A stretch of 64,000 bases of DNA. Origin: Undaria pinnatifida. Lineage: Eukaryota; Sar; Phaeophyceae; Laminariales; Alariaceae. Location of the stretch: positions 2,837,345-2,901,344 of the forward strand of contig JABAKD010000027.1 of NCBI GenBank assembly GCA_012845835.1. Direction: 5' to 3'. Below the pieces are notes generated by a model that saw nothing but the letters and a program-made list of their open reading frames with translations, was not told the origin of the DNA and ran no database searches. A program made the translations under genes and the position numbers. Positions 22,234-34,945 of this stretch are shown piece after piece (within the stretch, counting starts at the first letter, position 1; each line of letters opens with the position of its first letter).

Positions 22234-24690
22234 CGAGCTGGGCCCGCCAAGTAACTGCCAGAGTAAGACGTACATTGGTTATTCCCCGCTCATTTTTCGA
22301 GTTTAGGTGTGATGATTGGACACCATGTTGATCATGGACCAACTGACGAATGGAAAGCCGGGCTTTTTTTTTTGCGTGAGAGATATGGCCGATATTACGA
22401 CTCGAAAAAATACAAAAGCGCCCATACTTCCCAAAAACTAAGAAAGCCCGGTTTTCCGTCTTTGTGTACATACGTGCGGTTCAAATAAATGCGCCTTTAA
22501 AAACTAAGGTCGAATTGCTTACGATTGAGCCAGCCATCGCAGTGTCATTTTCGCCATGTTTTTGTCGAACACCCCTTCTTTGACTAATATATGCAATCGA
22601 GTTTGGTCATATATCTTAGTGGGTGCGCGAATGGGGCAATTAAATTAATGTCGATGTTTTTTTAAATCTCCAGCATTGCAAATTCACCTTGATCGGCATT
22701 ACATTATATATTTATGAATGGATTTTGGAAAAGATGGTGCTTTTGAGTGTTCGCGGATATCTCGGCGAGATCGACCGGGAAATTACACAGCTTACATTTT
22801 TTCATACACTAATATTTTTGGCATGTATGTGCAATGTGTTTTCAGGAGCAACACGTCCAATTTTCAAGCCCTAACGCGTAAAAACGGTGGCGCTATTATT
22901 AACAAAGTTCTCGGAAAGATTATCGAAAACAAAAAAGTTCGTATTTTTTTGTGCGCGGTATTCCGCCGCATGAAACGGTTTTCAATCCTGATAAAAATCA
23001 CTGAGTACACGTATATCTTCAAACCCCGTAGTCATTTTGTCAAGTGACGCCCGAGCAGGTGACCACGTGGTGCTGCGTGTGCACGATGATTGGTCGATTA
23101 CAGCGATGTATTTAGATGTGTCTGATTTGCAGTGGTTTGCGAGATACTGACTTTAAGAACATTTTATCTGTTTTGAGGCTTGGCCCAGCTCGTAGCTGAA
23201 GCGATCCATGGGTTTCTCCGACAGCACTCTACAGACAGCACACGTATTCGTCTGTGCTCACAATTACTGTGCGGTTCGTGCGGTGCAGACAGCACTCCAG
23301 ACAGCAACCGCTGTATTTGTAGCCGCGAGTTGGTTAGTTGTGGGAATGGGGGAACTCAATGCTGTCGTTGAGTTCATACTGTAATAAATTGTCAGTAAAG
23401 CTGGCAATAGATTCGGTAAGATAGCCAGCAGAGTCATGGTCTATAGGCCACAAGAAGATTCTCTTAAACTGACTATTCTGAGTGGAGCGGAAAGCCCGTA
23501 GAATCTAGCTAGCTTATACCACAAGAGCGTTCTCGGTAATGGAACGTTTCTCCTCTGGACAAGATAGATAGATAGAAGTAAGCTCGTTAAGCGCTCATCA
23601 TGGGAATATAGAACACCCAGGAGAACGTTTCTTGTACGTTCCATAAGTCAAGGTTCAGAAGAGAGCACAGCAGCAGCAATGCTGGGGTGAAGCGAACTCT
23701 GTGAGTCTCACCCCACCCCCATTCTGCCGCTCCTTCTCCTTTCCTGTCTCCTCCAGCTTCTCATAGCTCGACGCCAATAATAGGAAATCTACAAAGAAAA
23801 ACCAGTGCTGTCTCCAAGCGACGCTGATACCCCTGCGTCCCTTTCCTCTCACCTTCCGGCACCACGACTATTTTACAATACCCGCGGCCATGTGAGTTCA
23901 GTTTGCACATTGGATAATTTGACTTGTGTGCCTTCTTCGTGTCGTGCGTTTTACGTGGGAAAGCGTGGGTTTTTTTTGTGTGAGTTTTTCATTTCACTTG
24001 GTTTTTCGGATCTTCCTAAGGCTCCAGCACCTTGGGGTGACCACCGACTCTAGATTTTTTACAAGAGTTAATGTGAGACAACTCCTGTGTATTTGGTTTG
24101 GGACATTTAATTTGTCAAAGTCCTTTTATGGCGAACTTGCCATTGTTCTTTTCTGCCTGGTCGAACGGGGATTCTGTTTTATACCTTGTACCTGGTATGT
24201 CACATACATGTATTCGAGCTGAACCTCATTATTTTCATAATTGTGCGCCTCCTGTTCTGTTTTATCAACTCAATACCCGAAACTTCCCCTTAACGCATTA
24301 ATTGGAAAAAAAACAGGGGGTACTATCGGCCAAGTTGGGAACAGCGCCCAGGAACCAGTCGTGGCGGAGATCCACTGACCTACACCGAGGCAGAGGGGTG
24401 CTGCTGCTTTCCGTATTCCCGACCGAGATAATGCGTTCAGGCCTACAACGCGCCGTTGATGCGTAGGGGCGCGCCTTCTCCAGACCATGCATCATTTGAA
24501 CAGTAACATTGGAGCTCTCTATAACTATACATGAACCGCCGTAGAATGTTACAGTATAAAATTGTCTCCTTGGCAAAAAGAAAAGGAAACGGCACGCGCA
24601 CGGTGTCGTGCATACTATGTATGGTGTGTGTCAAGCCTCTAGTTTAGTGGGACATCCGGCACACCCGCCACAACGATAGGAAAATACAAT
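22234..24690. other. No gene recognised
   Basis: AT-rich around 22500-23050. ORFs up to 109 codons (22718-23047, plus) have no recognisable domain. A local inverted similarity, 'ggaacgtttctcc' at about 23540 and 'ggagaacgtttcttgtacg' at about 23620, is too short to define an element. Confidence 0.35.
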
Positions 24691-24749
24691 GTTGTACTAT
24701 TAATAGGATGACCCAGCCTGGATATTTGTGTGTTCCTAGGCCTCCTGTG

Positions 24750-25335
24750 TACGATGCCTGACACTGTCGCCACCAACATTAAGTCTATATTTTGTCACGT
24801 TGTTCTAGGGACGGGATTAGTGTGTGGTTATGTCGCGGATGCGTGTTGTCGTGAGGCCCTTGAAAATGTGATCCCTGACGTGCCCGCCACAGCTTTTTTT
24901 AATACACACTAGGGTATTGTTTTACATATTGTGTTTTGTATACAATGTCATGCCGCGCGGACTTTGCGCCCGCGGTTTTAGGAGACGATTGGTTGCGGTG
25001 TCGTGTGTGCATGTATGTGTTCATATACGCCCCGAGTATGTTGATGCCCGGTACTGCCTCCACCAACTTTGATCTAGTCTATGTTGTTGTGTTTTTTAGA
25101 GGATGGCTGGGTGTGTCATGACGTCGTTTGTGCGTATTACCGTGAGCCTCTTGTATGCTGTGATGTTTGGCAATGCCGCCACGGCTTTGAATACAAATTT
25201 ATGTTCAAATATCGATAGTTCCACTGAGTAACTATATACCCGCGGAGTATCGCGTGTTTGAGATGGCGGGTGAAGGTGGTGCTTTGATGGATGCAACGAT
25301 ACCGGCACTGCCGCCGCAGCATTTAAATATATATT
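24750..25335 (+). repeat. Degenerate tandem repeat, about 110-170 bp period
   Basis: Five diverged occurrences of a core like 'ctgccgccacngcnttnaa' lie at about 24766, 24877, 25050, 25172 and 25309, with GTGTGT/TTGTG-rich sequence between. No conserved ORF. An old satellite-like array is the simplest reading. Confidence 0.45.
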
Positions 25336-25527
25336 TCGATTGCTCGACTCTTATTTGATTGATCGCTGGAGTATATATTGCCTGTACATACGTTTTCGAT
25401 AGGGGCGATAACTTATCTATGCAACTATTCGAACGCTATCTTTCGTGGTGGTCATACAGAATTTTGGCGTGGTCTCCGCAAATCGAAATCAACATGCCAG
25501 GCCAACCTTGCCTCTGCCTCTGCTGAG

Positions 25528-25748
25528 GTACTGACCTTCGCCAAGGTAACGATATCACACTTATTTCTGTAACCCTACCCTAATCGGTACACCTTACACG
25601 AGGTCTGACCTTCCCCAAGGCCGGGCTTTTCGACGACCTTCGCCAAGGCAACGATATCACAATGATTTTTGCAATCCCTATCCTTCTAATCGGTATACCT
25701 TACACTAGGTCCGATCTTCCTCAAGGTCGGGCTTTTGACGACCTTGGG
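25528..25748 (+). repeat. Two-copy tandem repeat, about 115 bp
   Basis: The unit runs from 'gaccttcgccaaggtaacga' through 'aatcggtacaccttacac' to 'aaggccgggctttt' and is repeated once with indels. The GACCTTCGCCAAGG phrase recurs within each unit. Confidence 0.7.
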
Positions 25749-25749
25749 A

Positions 25750-28470
25750 AATAGCCTAAGGGCCACGTGTAAGCAACAACAACTACATCTGGTACCTGGT
25801 ACCTGATACCAGGGCTGCACTAATTATAAGAGAGGAAATTTGCAAGGGGGCACGATTTCGTTACGGAACCGTCGCCATTGATATGTTCTTGTGGTCATTA
25901 CATTAACTCGCATAACATCAAGTCCGTGGTGAAAGGACCGGCTCGAGCTTTAACGGGAGCTCGTGTAGCTTACCGGTGAGCTACCCCGAATAGAGCTAGC
26001 GCGATCTACGGTGGGGTGATCTATCCGGGGCGTGAATAATTCGATTTATCTAATAAAAAAAAACAAATGAAGTGAGAGGTAGCGAACAGGTGACGCGTAC
26101 TAGTGTGCTTGGAGATGAATCCCACGAGGTGCCGACAGATGCCTCGAGGCCGCGACGGCACGCCGAGTAGATCAGTTTTCAAACGATAAGAAGGAAATAA
26201 TGCGAGAGTGAAAAAAACAGAGCGTGTGCGAAACAGAGAGGTAAAGCGCATGCACGATAAGATGTGCTTCGTATGCACGCCATGATATTCAGATTTGGGG
26301 AGAACGACCCATCCATGCTCTGGTTGAAAAAAAAAACATCCCATAAATATATTGATTTAGTAGAGGGTACACGACGTTTGTTGACAGTAGTAGTGATGAC
26401 GTTAGGCACGATATTTGAAACAAAATATCTACTTTGTACAGACCAGAATAGGTAGCAAGCCGACAAAATCGAAAGGACAGGCTACGGCGGTACGAGTGCC
26501 TGGCATGGTAGTAATAAATATGACACGAACAAAGCAAGCCACATCTATTGGAGGTAGATACATTTTTACGAGCGAAGGATGTAGAGCGGGCGATAGACCA
26601 CAGCCACCCCCGGCACATCGGTGGATTTGCACCCCACCGTGGTGCCGCGAGGGGCACGAGGTTCCCGAGCTCTCACAGAACAGGCGTTACGACGGAAGAT
26701 GCAGAGATGGGCATGGATCTGTAGGCTGCCTGCGCCGGAAGAGGTGAAGCACGAGCGATCGAAGACTGAGCCCGTTCCCTCCAAGGGAAGTTGAACGGTA
26801 AGTGTCGATCGGCTGAGTTCGAATTCGAGGAGATTCGGTAGGCGCAAGTGGAGTAGCCTTACGCACACCATTCATGCGTCTACACGGGGCCTGCTTTGTG
26901 GAGGTATCCTGGAGCTGTGACGCATCGAACGTTTTTTCATGCTTTGTGCGCCAAGCCAACGGTCAGAGATGCGCGTGGCAGGTTCAGATGAAGGAAAGGC
27001 CGCCCGTCGCTCCCTTTGTTGAATTCTAGGTTAACAAGACTTTTAGACACTACGAGTAACCATGAAAAACAGCCAACCCCTTTTCTTTCCAGAATATATC
27101 GCCAGCAAAAGCGGCGGGGGGGGTCATGACCGAGTCCATTGTCCGAACCTTTGGTAGACGATGATTCTCTGTGTCAATGTGTGAAATATGTAGTATGGGT
27201 GAGCGAGGGCCTAGTCCTCCACCGTGGCAACGGTCACGTGGCAAGCCTCGTTCAGCAGAACCCGGACTCCGGAGTTCCGGTATATGCACGAGTGAAGCGG
27301 TCCCACACAAATCACTTCTTCGTCAAACGGTGTGTTTTGAGGTGTGAACCGGCAGCCCACCGCGACGCATCGCATCTTCCTAGTGCGCTACCCCGCCCTT
27401 CGTCCGATGGACACTGCAGGCCCGGGCGTAAGGCGGTGGCTACTCGAGTTTTTCCCCAGACGAAAGAATGTTCCATATTTTCGATCAACACAAAATCGTA
27501 AATATATTAGTAGGCAATACATCTCATGATCTGAAAAAGGAGCCTATGAAAACCAGGAGAATGAAAACACGAAACTAATACACAGATGTTACACTACACA
27601 TATATACAATGAACGTCCCTACGGAGGAGGATATTATACATTCATTCCCTACCCCCCCGTCTACATTTGATATGCAGGTATATAACTTTCACATTTACCA
27701 CCACGCGTGTATACACTACCTAAGCAAGGCTTTAAGAAGCGTTACAACGTTTGATCCGATTGGCTTCAGGCAAACCACGGGGTATATTATGGTATCTCCG
27801 GCAACAGAGACGTGTTGAACTCGGGGGCTGACGGCAAATGGGTATGCCGTGTGGCTCAGTGGGGCAAGCAGTCGCCACGGGCAAAGCGAACATGCAAATC
27901 ACGGAGGGTTAGTAAAAGTGAAGAGATATGCCATGGTGCTAATAATTGTGCAGCAAACCCAACGAATTATTCCATGCATACATCCTCAACGCTCGTTAGA
28001 GTACCTATTTCTGTGCTTGCTGTCTTGCGTAGTAAGCATTCAGTGACTATGATTCGGTATTTGATAGGCAGGGTACTGCACAGCAGTATCTGGAAAGTTT
28101 TTATATATGCGCTCGACGTCGCGCGTACCTGGTACAATGTAAGCGATGAATGCATGCACGCCCGGTTGTCGTCCGTACATGTGTGCTCGTTGTCGCACTC
28201 AAAGTCTGTTGTATGGGGGGATGGTTTCTAGTAGGTAGCCCCAATACGCTCGTCGTTGTTACGGTATCGCGCATATTGGGGCTCATAACAAACGGTACAC
28301 TTGACGGTCGCCACGGAGTTGTCGCCGCTGGATCATTGCTTTATGCCATTACCTTCCAGCCCGTTGCCAGCTGTAGCCTACGCGTCGCTCTTTACGTTTT
28401 AGAAGCGCAGGAGGGCGACACAGACGCCATGGGGGCAAAGACCAGTGACACGAGTAAGCCGATAAGGCGC
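25750..28470. other. No gene recognised
   Basis: Includes a partial match to retroposon R2 at about 25878-25925 ('cattaactcgcat..atcaagtccgtgg'). ORFs at 26289-26959 and 27050-27501 overlap on both strands and lack motifs; none is supported. Palindromic GGTACCTGGTACC phrases occur at 25791-25810. Confidence 0.35.
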
Positions 28471-28479
28471 TTATAAAGA

Positions 28480-29465
28480 TCCACGACTCCAGGCCGTCAG
28501 ACGCGGTCAATCCCTACTTACTTGTGGTCGGATCATGTTGGGGGGAGGGTCGCTGCTCCTAATAGAGACACCTCCAAATTCTGGCGCTCATTATTCTTCT
28601 TCCATATATCACATTAAAACTGTTTGCTTATCCTACCCCCGTCCTGTTTCCTTGTCTGGGGCCACCATCGATCTACTAGGATAACGATCTTTTTCTCGCT
28701 ACTTTAGTCTATCACACTCTTCCACGTCAAATACGTCAAATTTCCTCATGTCTTCTAACGCATTGCGTTCCTCCTTGTATATTTCACATTCTCCTACTAT
28801 GTGAGTCCTACTCTCTGTTGTTGTGCCATACGGGCACATATGTTAAGCGACGTCCTCCTCCCGACTACTCTTATTGATCTTCCTTCTTTCTGGGAAGTCT
28901 AGGTCCCCCCCTCGATATCACAGGTTCAGCTTTATCGCGTAGTCCATTGGGCCGTGCCGGTACGTTTCCATTCCAATATATTCCCTTAACTCCCCGTGTA
29001 TCTCTTCGTCAGCAAAGTCTAGAAGCCCTGTTTGCTTCCTGCAAAGGACGTTGACATCGCCTGTTTTTAAGGTATTTTTTTTCTCTCGGCAGAAGCGCTT
29101 CTCCTCTTTCACCCATTACTTAGCGCTTGCCTTTCCTTCTCTTGTGTTAATTTTTATGCGTCTGTCTTGTACCTCCGCCAAACAACTCTATGGACTGTAC
29201 ATATTCTTTGTATCTCCCTAAATCCCTCCAAATTTTCTCGACTACGTTATCACATCTTATTCCAGCTCGCCCTTTTGTAATTGTCTCACATACATACCGC
29301 CCTATCAGCTATGTATGGCTGGCAACCTCATTTCTGGCGTATCCTTTACTATATATTGTCATTATTAGCTTTCTCACGTCTCCATTTGTTTCACGTGGGT
29401 ACATTCCTAGTTCTGTTATAATGCTATATTGCTCGTAGTACTTGAGCATCCTAGAATATCTTTAC
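28480..29465 (-). pseudogene. Decayed LINE (non-LTR retrotransposon) C-terminal region
   Basis: Minus-strand translation in shifting frames gives coherent protein-like segments. These are YYEQYSIITELGMYPRETNG near 29435, NGDVRKLIMTIYSKGY near 29370, an Arg/Lys-rich part, FADEEIHGELREYIGMETYR near 28990, and HMCPYGTTTESRTH then IVGECEIYKEERNALEDMRK near 28840-28741. The last segment resembles the C-terminal Cys/His zinc-knuckle region (C-x-x-C...H-x4-C) after the RT of LINE-like elements, with one Cys lost. Stops (for example TAA just before HMCPYG) and frameshifts show it is dead. No RT catalytic motif was found, so only the 3' part survives. Confidence 0.6.
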
Positions 29466-29509
29466 TTGATGCCATCTTCACTGTTCCGTGCACACCCCGG
29501 AAAATACCC

Positions 29510-30235
29510 TATTGAATGTCAATAGGTTGGGGTATTGCATATCGATACCTATTGACACCTTCGACATGTATGCGAATTTGTCGATACATACCCATTGCTT
29601 GGACCAACAGGTGCAGAGAAATTGGTACAATACGCTATTGTTCTCAATTTAGGTGTGTGAGTGTCTGTCTATCAAGACCTATTTCTTCGACCAATAGGTT
29701 CTGATAAATTGGCACAATAGGCTATTGTTCTTACAATATAGTTATGTCACACTCTCGATCGACACCCACTACTACTGTGTGATGAATAAGTACGTGAAAG
29801 TGCCGATCGATACCTACCTACTGTTTGACCAATATGTATTGATTGGTCAATAGTTATGGGAAATTGTCGATCGATACCTATAGCCATGACCAGTAGGTAT
29901 AAAGCCCTGCACAGTAGTCTACTGTGTAATGAGTATGCCTGTTGGTGTGTCCAAATGTTGCCGCATCAAATATCATTTTTCATATATCGATACGTAATGT
30001 AGCTTGTTATAGGATGGTGAAATTGTTGATAGCTACCTATTTCTTTGCCCAATAGATCCAGAGGAATTGGTATTATTGATGCCCTCGAAAAAGGCAGTGA
30101 GATATGTCTTTGAGGTGTTCAACAGCAGCAGCTATCGACTGAAATCGTCACAAGCCCGTATCGATTTGAGCGTATTTTAATATATCAGACATTATCGTAC
30201 ATCTGCTGTTCTGAAACTAACGGCAAGAAGTAGGT
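29510..30235 (+). repeat. Palindrome-rich short-repeat array (CCAATAGGT / CGATCGATACC), left part
   Basis: Many degenerate copies of 'gaccaataggt', 'gatcgatacctat' and 'ggtacaataggctattgt' occur. They are often arranged so that ACCTATTG faces CAATAGGT, forming short palindromes. No coding sequence is supported. The same family resumes at 34345-34810 on the far side of arms 5/6. Confidence 0.65.
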
Positions 30236-30249
30236 GAAGGTACTTATTG

Positions 30250-31332
30250 CTACATATCATATCAAAATCCGCCACATTAATAAACACTTCACGCACAGGA
30301 TATCACCTCATTATCTTTCGAGAGCCATCCATACCGCTGTGTCCCCCCCCCCCCCCCCCCTCCAACGCCCCCTCTTTCCCGACCACCTGCACGATCGCCT
30401 AGACCTAGCACCACGCGTATGACAAGCTGATACATATCTTTGATCTCACAGCCGAAGTGTATTTGAATATTATTTGTGACCTAAACCTCCTAAAAAATCA
30501 TCCCCCCCCCCCCCCTCTTGCTCTCCCTTACTCAAACGCCCCACCAAATATCGAAATCCGCCACATTAATAAACACTTCACGCACAGGATATCACCTCAT
30601 TATCTTTCGAGAGCCATCCATGCCGCTGTTTCCCCCCCCCCCCCCCGCCTCGAACGCCCCCTTATTCCCCATCACCCGCACCTTCGCCTAGACCTAGCAC
30701 CACACGTATAACAAACCCCTCACCTAAAGCCCTTCCCCCCCCCCACCCCCCCCCACCCCCCCCCACCCCCCACCCCCGCCCCAACCCCCCACCCTCCCCC
30801 CCCAACCCATCCCAACCCCACCCCCTCGAACACTCCACCCTCTCTTTACTCACTGATTGTACGACTTACCCCAGGATATACATGATAAACTGATGTATTA
30901 TTTCCAAAAATGTCACATTTATCCCCTCGAAATAATGTATAGTTTCCAGGCACATATCGAGCTGCCCCCCCCCCCCCCCTCCGCCCCAACCCCCCCCCCC
31001 CCCCGCCCTCCCCCCCCCCCCCCCCCCCCCGCCCCCCTCCAAACCCGCTCGCTTTTGATCAAAACCAGGCCCCCCCTTTCCCTTCACAGCTGTCAGATTT
31101 TGTCCCCCTCAGAAACGGGTTTTATAGTTTCCGCGCACAGACTGACTAAAATCATCCTGTTGACCCTGATAGCTACACTGTAGCTGTAAGGGGAGTCGCC
31201 GACCTATATCCTTAATGAGGACACACAACCCGTAATGCGCGCGATCGGAGTATCACACACAGCTTGCAAAGATGAGTTTCGACGAAATCTTCGATCTCAC
31301 AGCTGGAGTGTATTTTAATTTTTATAATATCA
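30250..31332 (-). repeat. G-tract modular repeat arm 5
   Basis: Minus-orientation arm from 'aaatccgccacattaataaa' to the inner terminus 'tcacagctggagtgtatttt' and TTTTATAAT. The 'ccgccacattaataaacact' block occurs twice (30258 and 30555), each followed by 'ggatatcacctcattatctt' and a C run. C runs reach about 20. Confidence 0.85.
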
Positions 31333-31449
31333 TCCCATGCATCCATTCAAGCGATAGCCTACGGTATACGGTGCGCATAGGTATGTTCTAAGCAGTACGA
31401 CGAGCGTATGAATTTACAAGCAGTAGTCATCGATCGAAATTGTTGCAAA
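31333..31449. other. Core between arms 5 and 6
   Basis: 117 bp of apparently unique sequence at the centre of the large inverted repeat. It includes ATCGATCGAAAT near 31429 but no recognisable gene. Confidence 0.7.
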
Positions 31450-34335
31450 GATATTATAAAAAATGAAAATACACTCCAGCTGTGAGATCGAAGATTTCGT
31501 CGAAACTCATCTTTGCAAGCTGTGTGTGATACTCCGATCGCGCGCATTACGAGTTGTGTGTCCTCATTAAGGATATAGGTCGGCGACTCCCCTTACAACT
31601 ACAGTGTAGCTATCAGGGTCCACAGGATGGTTTTAGTCAGTCTGTGCGCGGAAACTATAAAACCCGTTTCTGAGGGGGACAAAATCTGACAGCTGTGAAG
31701 GGAAATGTATCCTTTTATCAAGTGAATCTTGTAAGTCGAATAACCGGTGATGGGAGTGGGGCGGAGTTTTGAAGGACGTGGGGGCCTGGTTTTGATCAAA
31801 AGCGAGCGGGTTTGGAGGGGGGGGGGGGGGGGGGGGAAGGGGGCAATTTGTGCATGTAAGCTATAAATCCTTTCGAGGGGATAAATCTGACGGTTTGGGC
31901 ACCAGTATATTATTGGGGGCAGCTCAATATGTGCCTGGAAACTATACATTATTTCGAGGGGATAAATGTGACGGTTTTGGAAATAATACATCAGTTTATC
32001 ATGTATATCCTGGGGTAAGTCGTACAATCAGCGAGTAAAGAGAGGGTGGAGTGTTCGAGGGGGTGGGGTTGGGATGGGTTGGGGGGGAGGTGGGGGGTGG
32101 GGGGGGGGTGGGGGGGGGGGAGGAAGGGCTTTAGGTGAGGGGTTTGTTATACGTGTGGTGCTAGGTCTAGGCGACGGTGCAGGTGATGGGGAAGAAGGGG
32201 GCGTTCGAGGCGGGGGGGGGGGGGGGGGGGGGACAGCGGCATGGATGGCTCTAAAAAGATAATGAGGTGATATCCTGTGCGTGAAGTGTTTATTAATCTG
32301 GCGGATTTCGATTTTTGGTGGGGCGTTTGAGTAAGGGAGAGCAAGAGGGGGGGGGGGGGGGGGGGGATTTTTAGGAGGTTTAGGTCACAAATAATATTCA
32401 AATACACTTCGGCTGTGAGATCAAAGATTTGTAGCAGCTTGTTATACGCGTGGTGCTAGGTCTAGGCGATCGTGCAGGTGGTCGGAAAAGAGGGGGCGTT
32501 GGAGGGGGGGGGGGGGAAATAATTGAAAACTACGTCATGGATGGTCAGAAATATAATGACGTGATATCAACTGCGTATAGGTGTTTATTAGTCAGGCCGA
32601 TTTTGATTGTGAGTGGGGCGTTTGGACAAACTAGGCGGAAGGGAGGGGGAATCGGGGGACGGAGGGGCGGGGGGGGGGGGGTTGGGGTTTTTTTATGAAC
32701 AAGAGGGGTCAGTGGAGGGAGAGGGGAGGGGATCGGGGGCGGTGGGCGGGACATTTCAATATGTGCGCGGAAACTTTATATCCTCAAAGGGGACAAACCT
32801 GACGATTGAAGCAATAAGACGTCCCTTTTGTTATATCATCTGGCTTGTAATGTTTACTATTCTAGAAAGTTTGATGTTCGATGCAGCATGCAACCCAGTG
32901 TTTAAGTGTAGTAAATAACGTGTTAAATCTTCATAATTTGTTGCTGTATGATACATCGATCGCAAGCTAGAATATTCTATAGAATATTTGTAGGTACCAT
33001 TATTTTCTGACATCGCTAATTATAAGAAAGAGATACGTATTGTCAAATACAACAGGCGAGGTGATGTGGTCATGCACTGTTTGTCACCATCATCATACAG
33101 TTACCAATATTTTCTGACATCGCTAACTATACGAAAGAGATACGTATTGCCAAATACAGCATGCGAGGTGATGTATGTGGCCATGTACTGTCTCCGCCAT
33201 TGAGCATTAGAGGGAGGGATGCGAATCGTCAATTTTAAAGGAACGCTTGGTATACATGTGCTCAATTACGTTACCTCGTTAGTCATACTTGGTATACACG
33301 CGCTCAATTACGTTACCTCGTTAGTAATACTTCGCTTGGCATAGGTTGGGAGGCGATCATACAGACGGTATGTACGAAATACCCTACGTAATGGGTTGGT
33401 AAGGTTGTTTACCGCAATTTTAACACATCTGCCTGTGCTTCCTTTTCCAAATTATTTTTGTCTCAAATAAATGTACGATTTCACGCCTATGATTTTACCT
33501 TGTCGATGTGGGGCTCTGCGGTCGTCAATTTTAAGTCAGAGATACGTCCTACAAATACATCAGGCGAGGTGGGTATGTGATGTACTTCGTGAGGTAAATG
33601 GTGCTGTGTTTCGTAGAGGTCGTCTCAGTCAGGAGGATGTCCGATGGGTCGGCAGTGTGGTTTATCGCAATTTTATCAGGTCTGCCTGTGCTTCCTTTTC
33701 AACTTATTATTGTCTCAAATGTACGATTTCACGTCCATGATTTTTACCGTGCCGCTGTGGGGCTCTGAGGTCGCCAATTCTAAGACAGAGATACATCTTT
33801 CAAATACAGCATTTGAGGTGGGCATGCAACGTCATATATATGCGATGTCACTACTACTATTGAACGCGAGGGTGACTTTACATCGTCAGGCATATATATG
33901 CTACTGCGTTTCGTAAAGGTTGTCTCACGTGGACATGCGATGTCACCATTATTGACCGCGAGGGTGACTTTACTTCGTTAGGCACATTCCACTGCGTTTG
34001 GAATGGTAGAGGTTATCAGGCAATCATGTAAGCGGATGGAGGCACGAAATACCCTGCGTAATAGGTTGGTCGTGTGGTTTACCGCAGTGTTAACATCCCT
34101 GTCTGTACTTACTTTTCACATTATTATAGACTATATAGTGTACGCTTATACGTCCTGTTTTCTCCCCACTGTCGTCGAAGATGCTGTAGTCCTGTAGATG
34201 TCGCGTCCATGTCTGGTGCTTTTGTTAGTGGTGTTCATGAAAACATGCCCTAACACGTAGTAGATGATCGCTGAGTGGTGTTTCTTTCCTTTACATCAAG
34301 CCAGGTAGTATATGCCAACGCAACCGCTTGCTTGA
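31450..34335 (+). repeat. G-tract modular repeat arm 6
   Basis: Plus-orientation arm starting ATATTATAAAAAATGAAAAT and running through G-tract boxes. The outer half contains diverged tandem units: 'tacgatttcacg' followed by 'gtggggctctg' occurs at 33474 and 33721. It ends after 'gcttgaaaaacgaca' and lacks the final 210 bp or so seen in arms 2 and 11. Its first 1.1 kb is the inverted partner of arm 5. Confidence 0.85.
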
Positions 34336-34344
34336 AAAACGACA

Positions 34345-34810
34345 TATATATTACATTGTCAGTAGATATCGATCGATACCCTTAATAACCAATTATAATG
34401 GACAATAGGCATAGATCGGTACCCTTGCTAACCTATTAATACCTTGATCAATAGGTATCCTTACATTGATTAATCGGTATCGATCGATATCGTCGCACAC
34501 CTAAAGCTTTAAACAATAGGTATTGGTTGGTGGCGACAAAAAGGTGTTGTTGATACGATAGCCTGTTGGGAGTCATTTTCAACTTGTTGTGTTGATGCCC
34601 AAGATACCTATCGATATAGTCTACACCTTCTGAAGCATATCGGCCGCACAATAGGCCATTGTGGCCACTGCCCCCTAACCCTATTATTGTTGCTTACAAT
34701 ACCCATCGATCGCCCTCGAATCCGAGCCATTGTGCCCCGCGAACAGCATCGCTTCTCATAGTTACCGACCTGTTGTTGGCCCAATAGCCTAGTCGATAGG
34801 GTATTATACA
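34345..34810 (+). repeat. Palindrome-rich short-repeat array, right part
   Basis: The same motif family as 29510-30235: 'atatcgatcgatacc', 'gatcaataggtat', 'aaacaataggtattgg'. It lies directly outside the outer end of arm 6, suggesting that arms 5/6 interrupt one original array. Confidence 0.6.
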
Positions 34811-34825
34811 AGGGCTTTTCACGGG

Positions 34826-34945
34826 TCAGGTTAAACCTCGCTGGTCTGGTCGGGTCGGATCGGGTCTGGTCGGGTCGGGTCGGGTCTGGTCGGGTCAAGA
34901 CATCTAGAAATTTGCGCAGGTTGGGTCTGCCCGACCCGTGAGGTT
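34826..34945 (+). repeat. (GGGTC)n minisatellite
   Basis: GGGTCGGGTC and GGGTCTGGTC repeats followed by 'gggtcaagacatctagaaa'. The same compound unit occurs at 39712-39925. Minus-strand ORFs rich in DPTRP are translations of the repeat. Confidence 0.85.

Noticed and set aside
26289-27501. Several overlapping ORFs of 90-122 codons as host genes
   Set aside because: Both strands are open, there are no motifs, and no consistent splice structure could be built.
27849-27915. tRNA gene or SINE starting GTGGCTCAGTGGGG
   Set aside because: An A-box-like stretch is present but no B box lies at the right distance and no cloverleaf forms.
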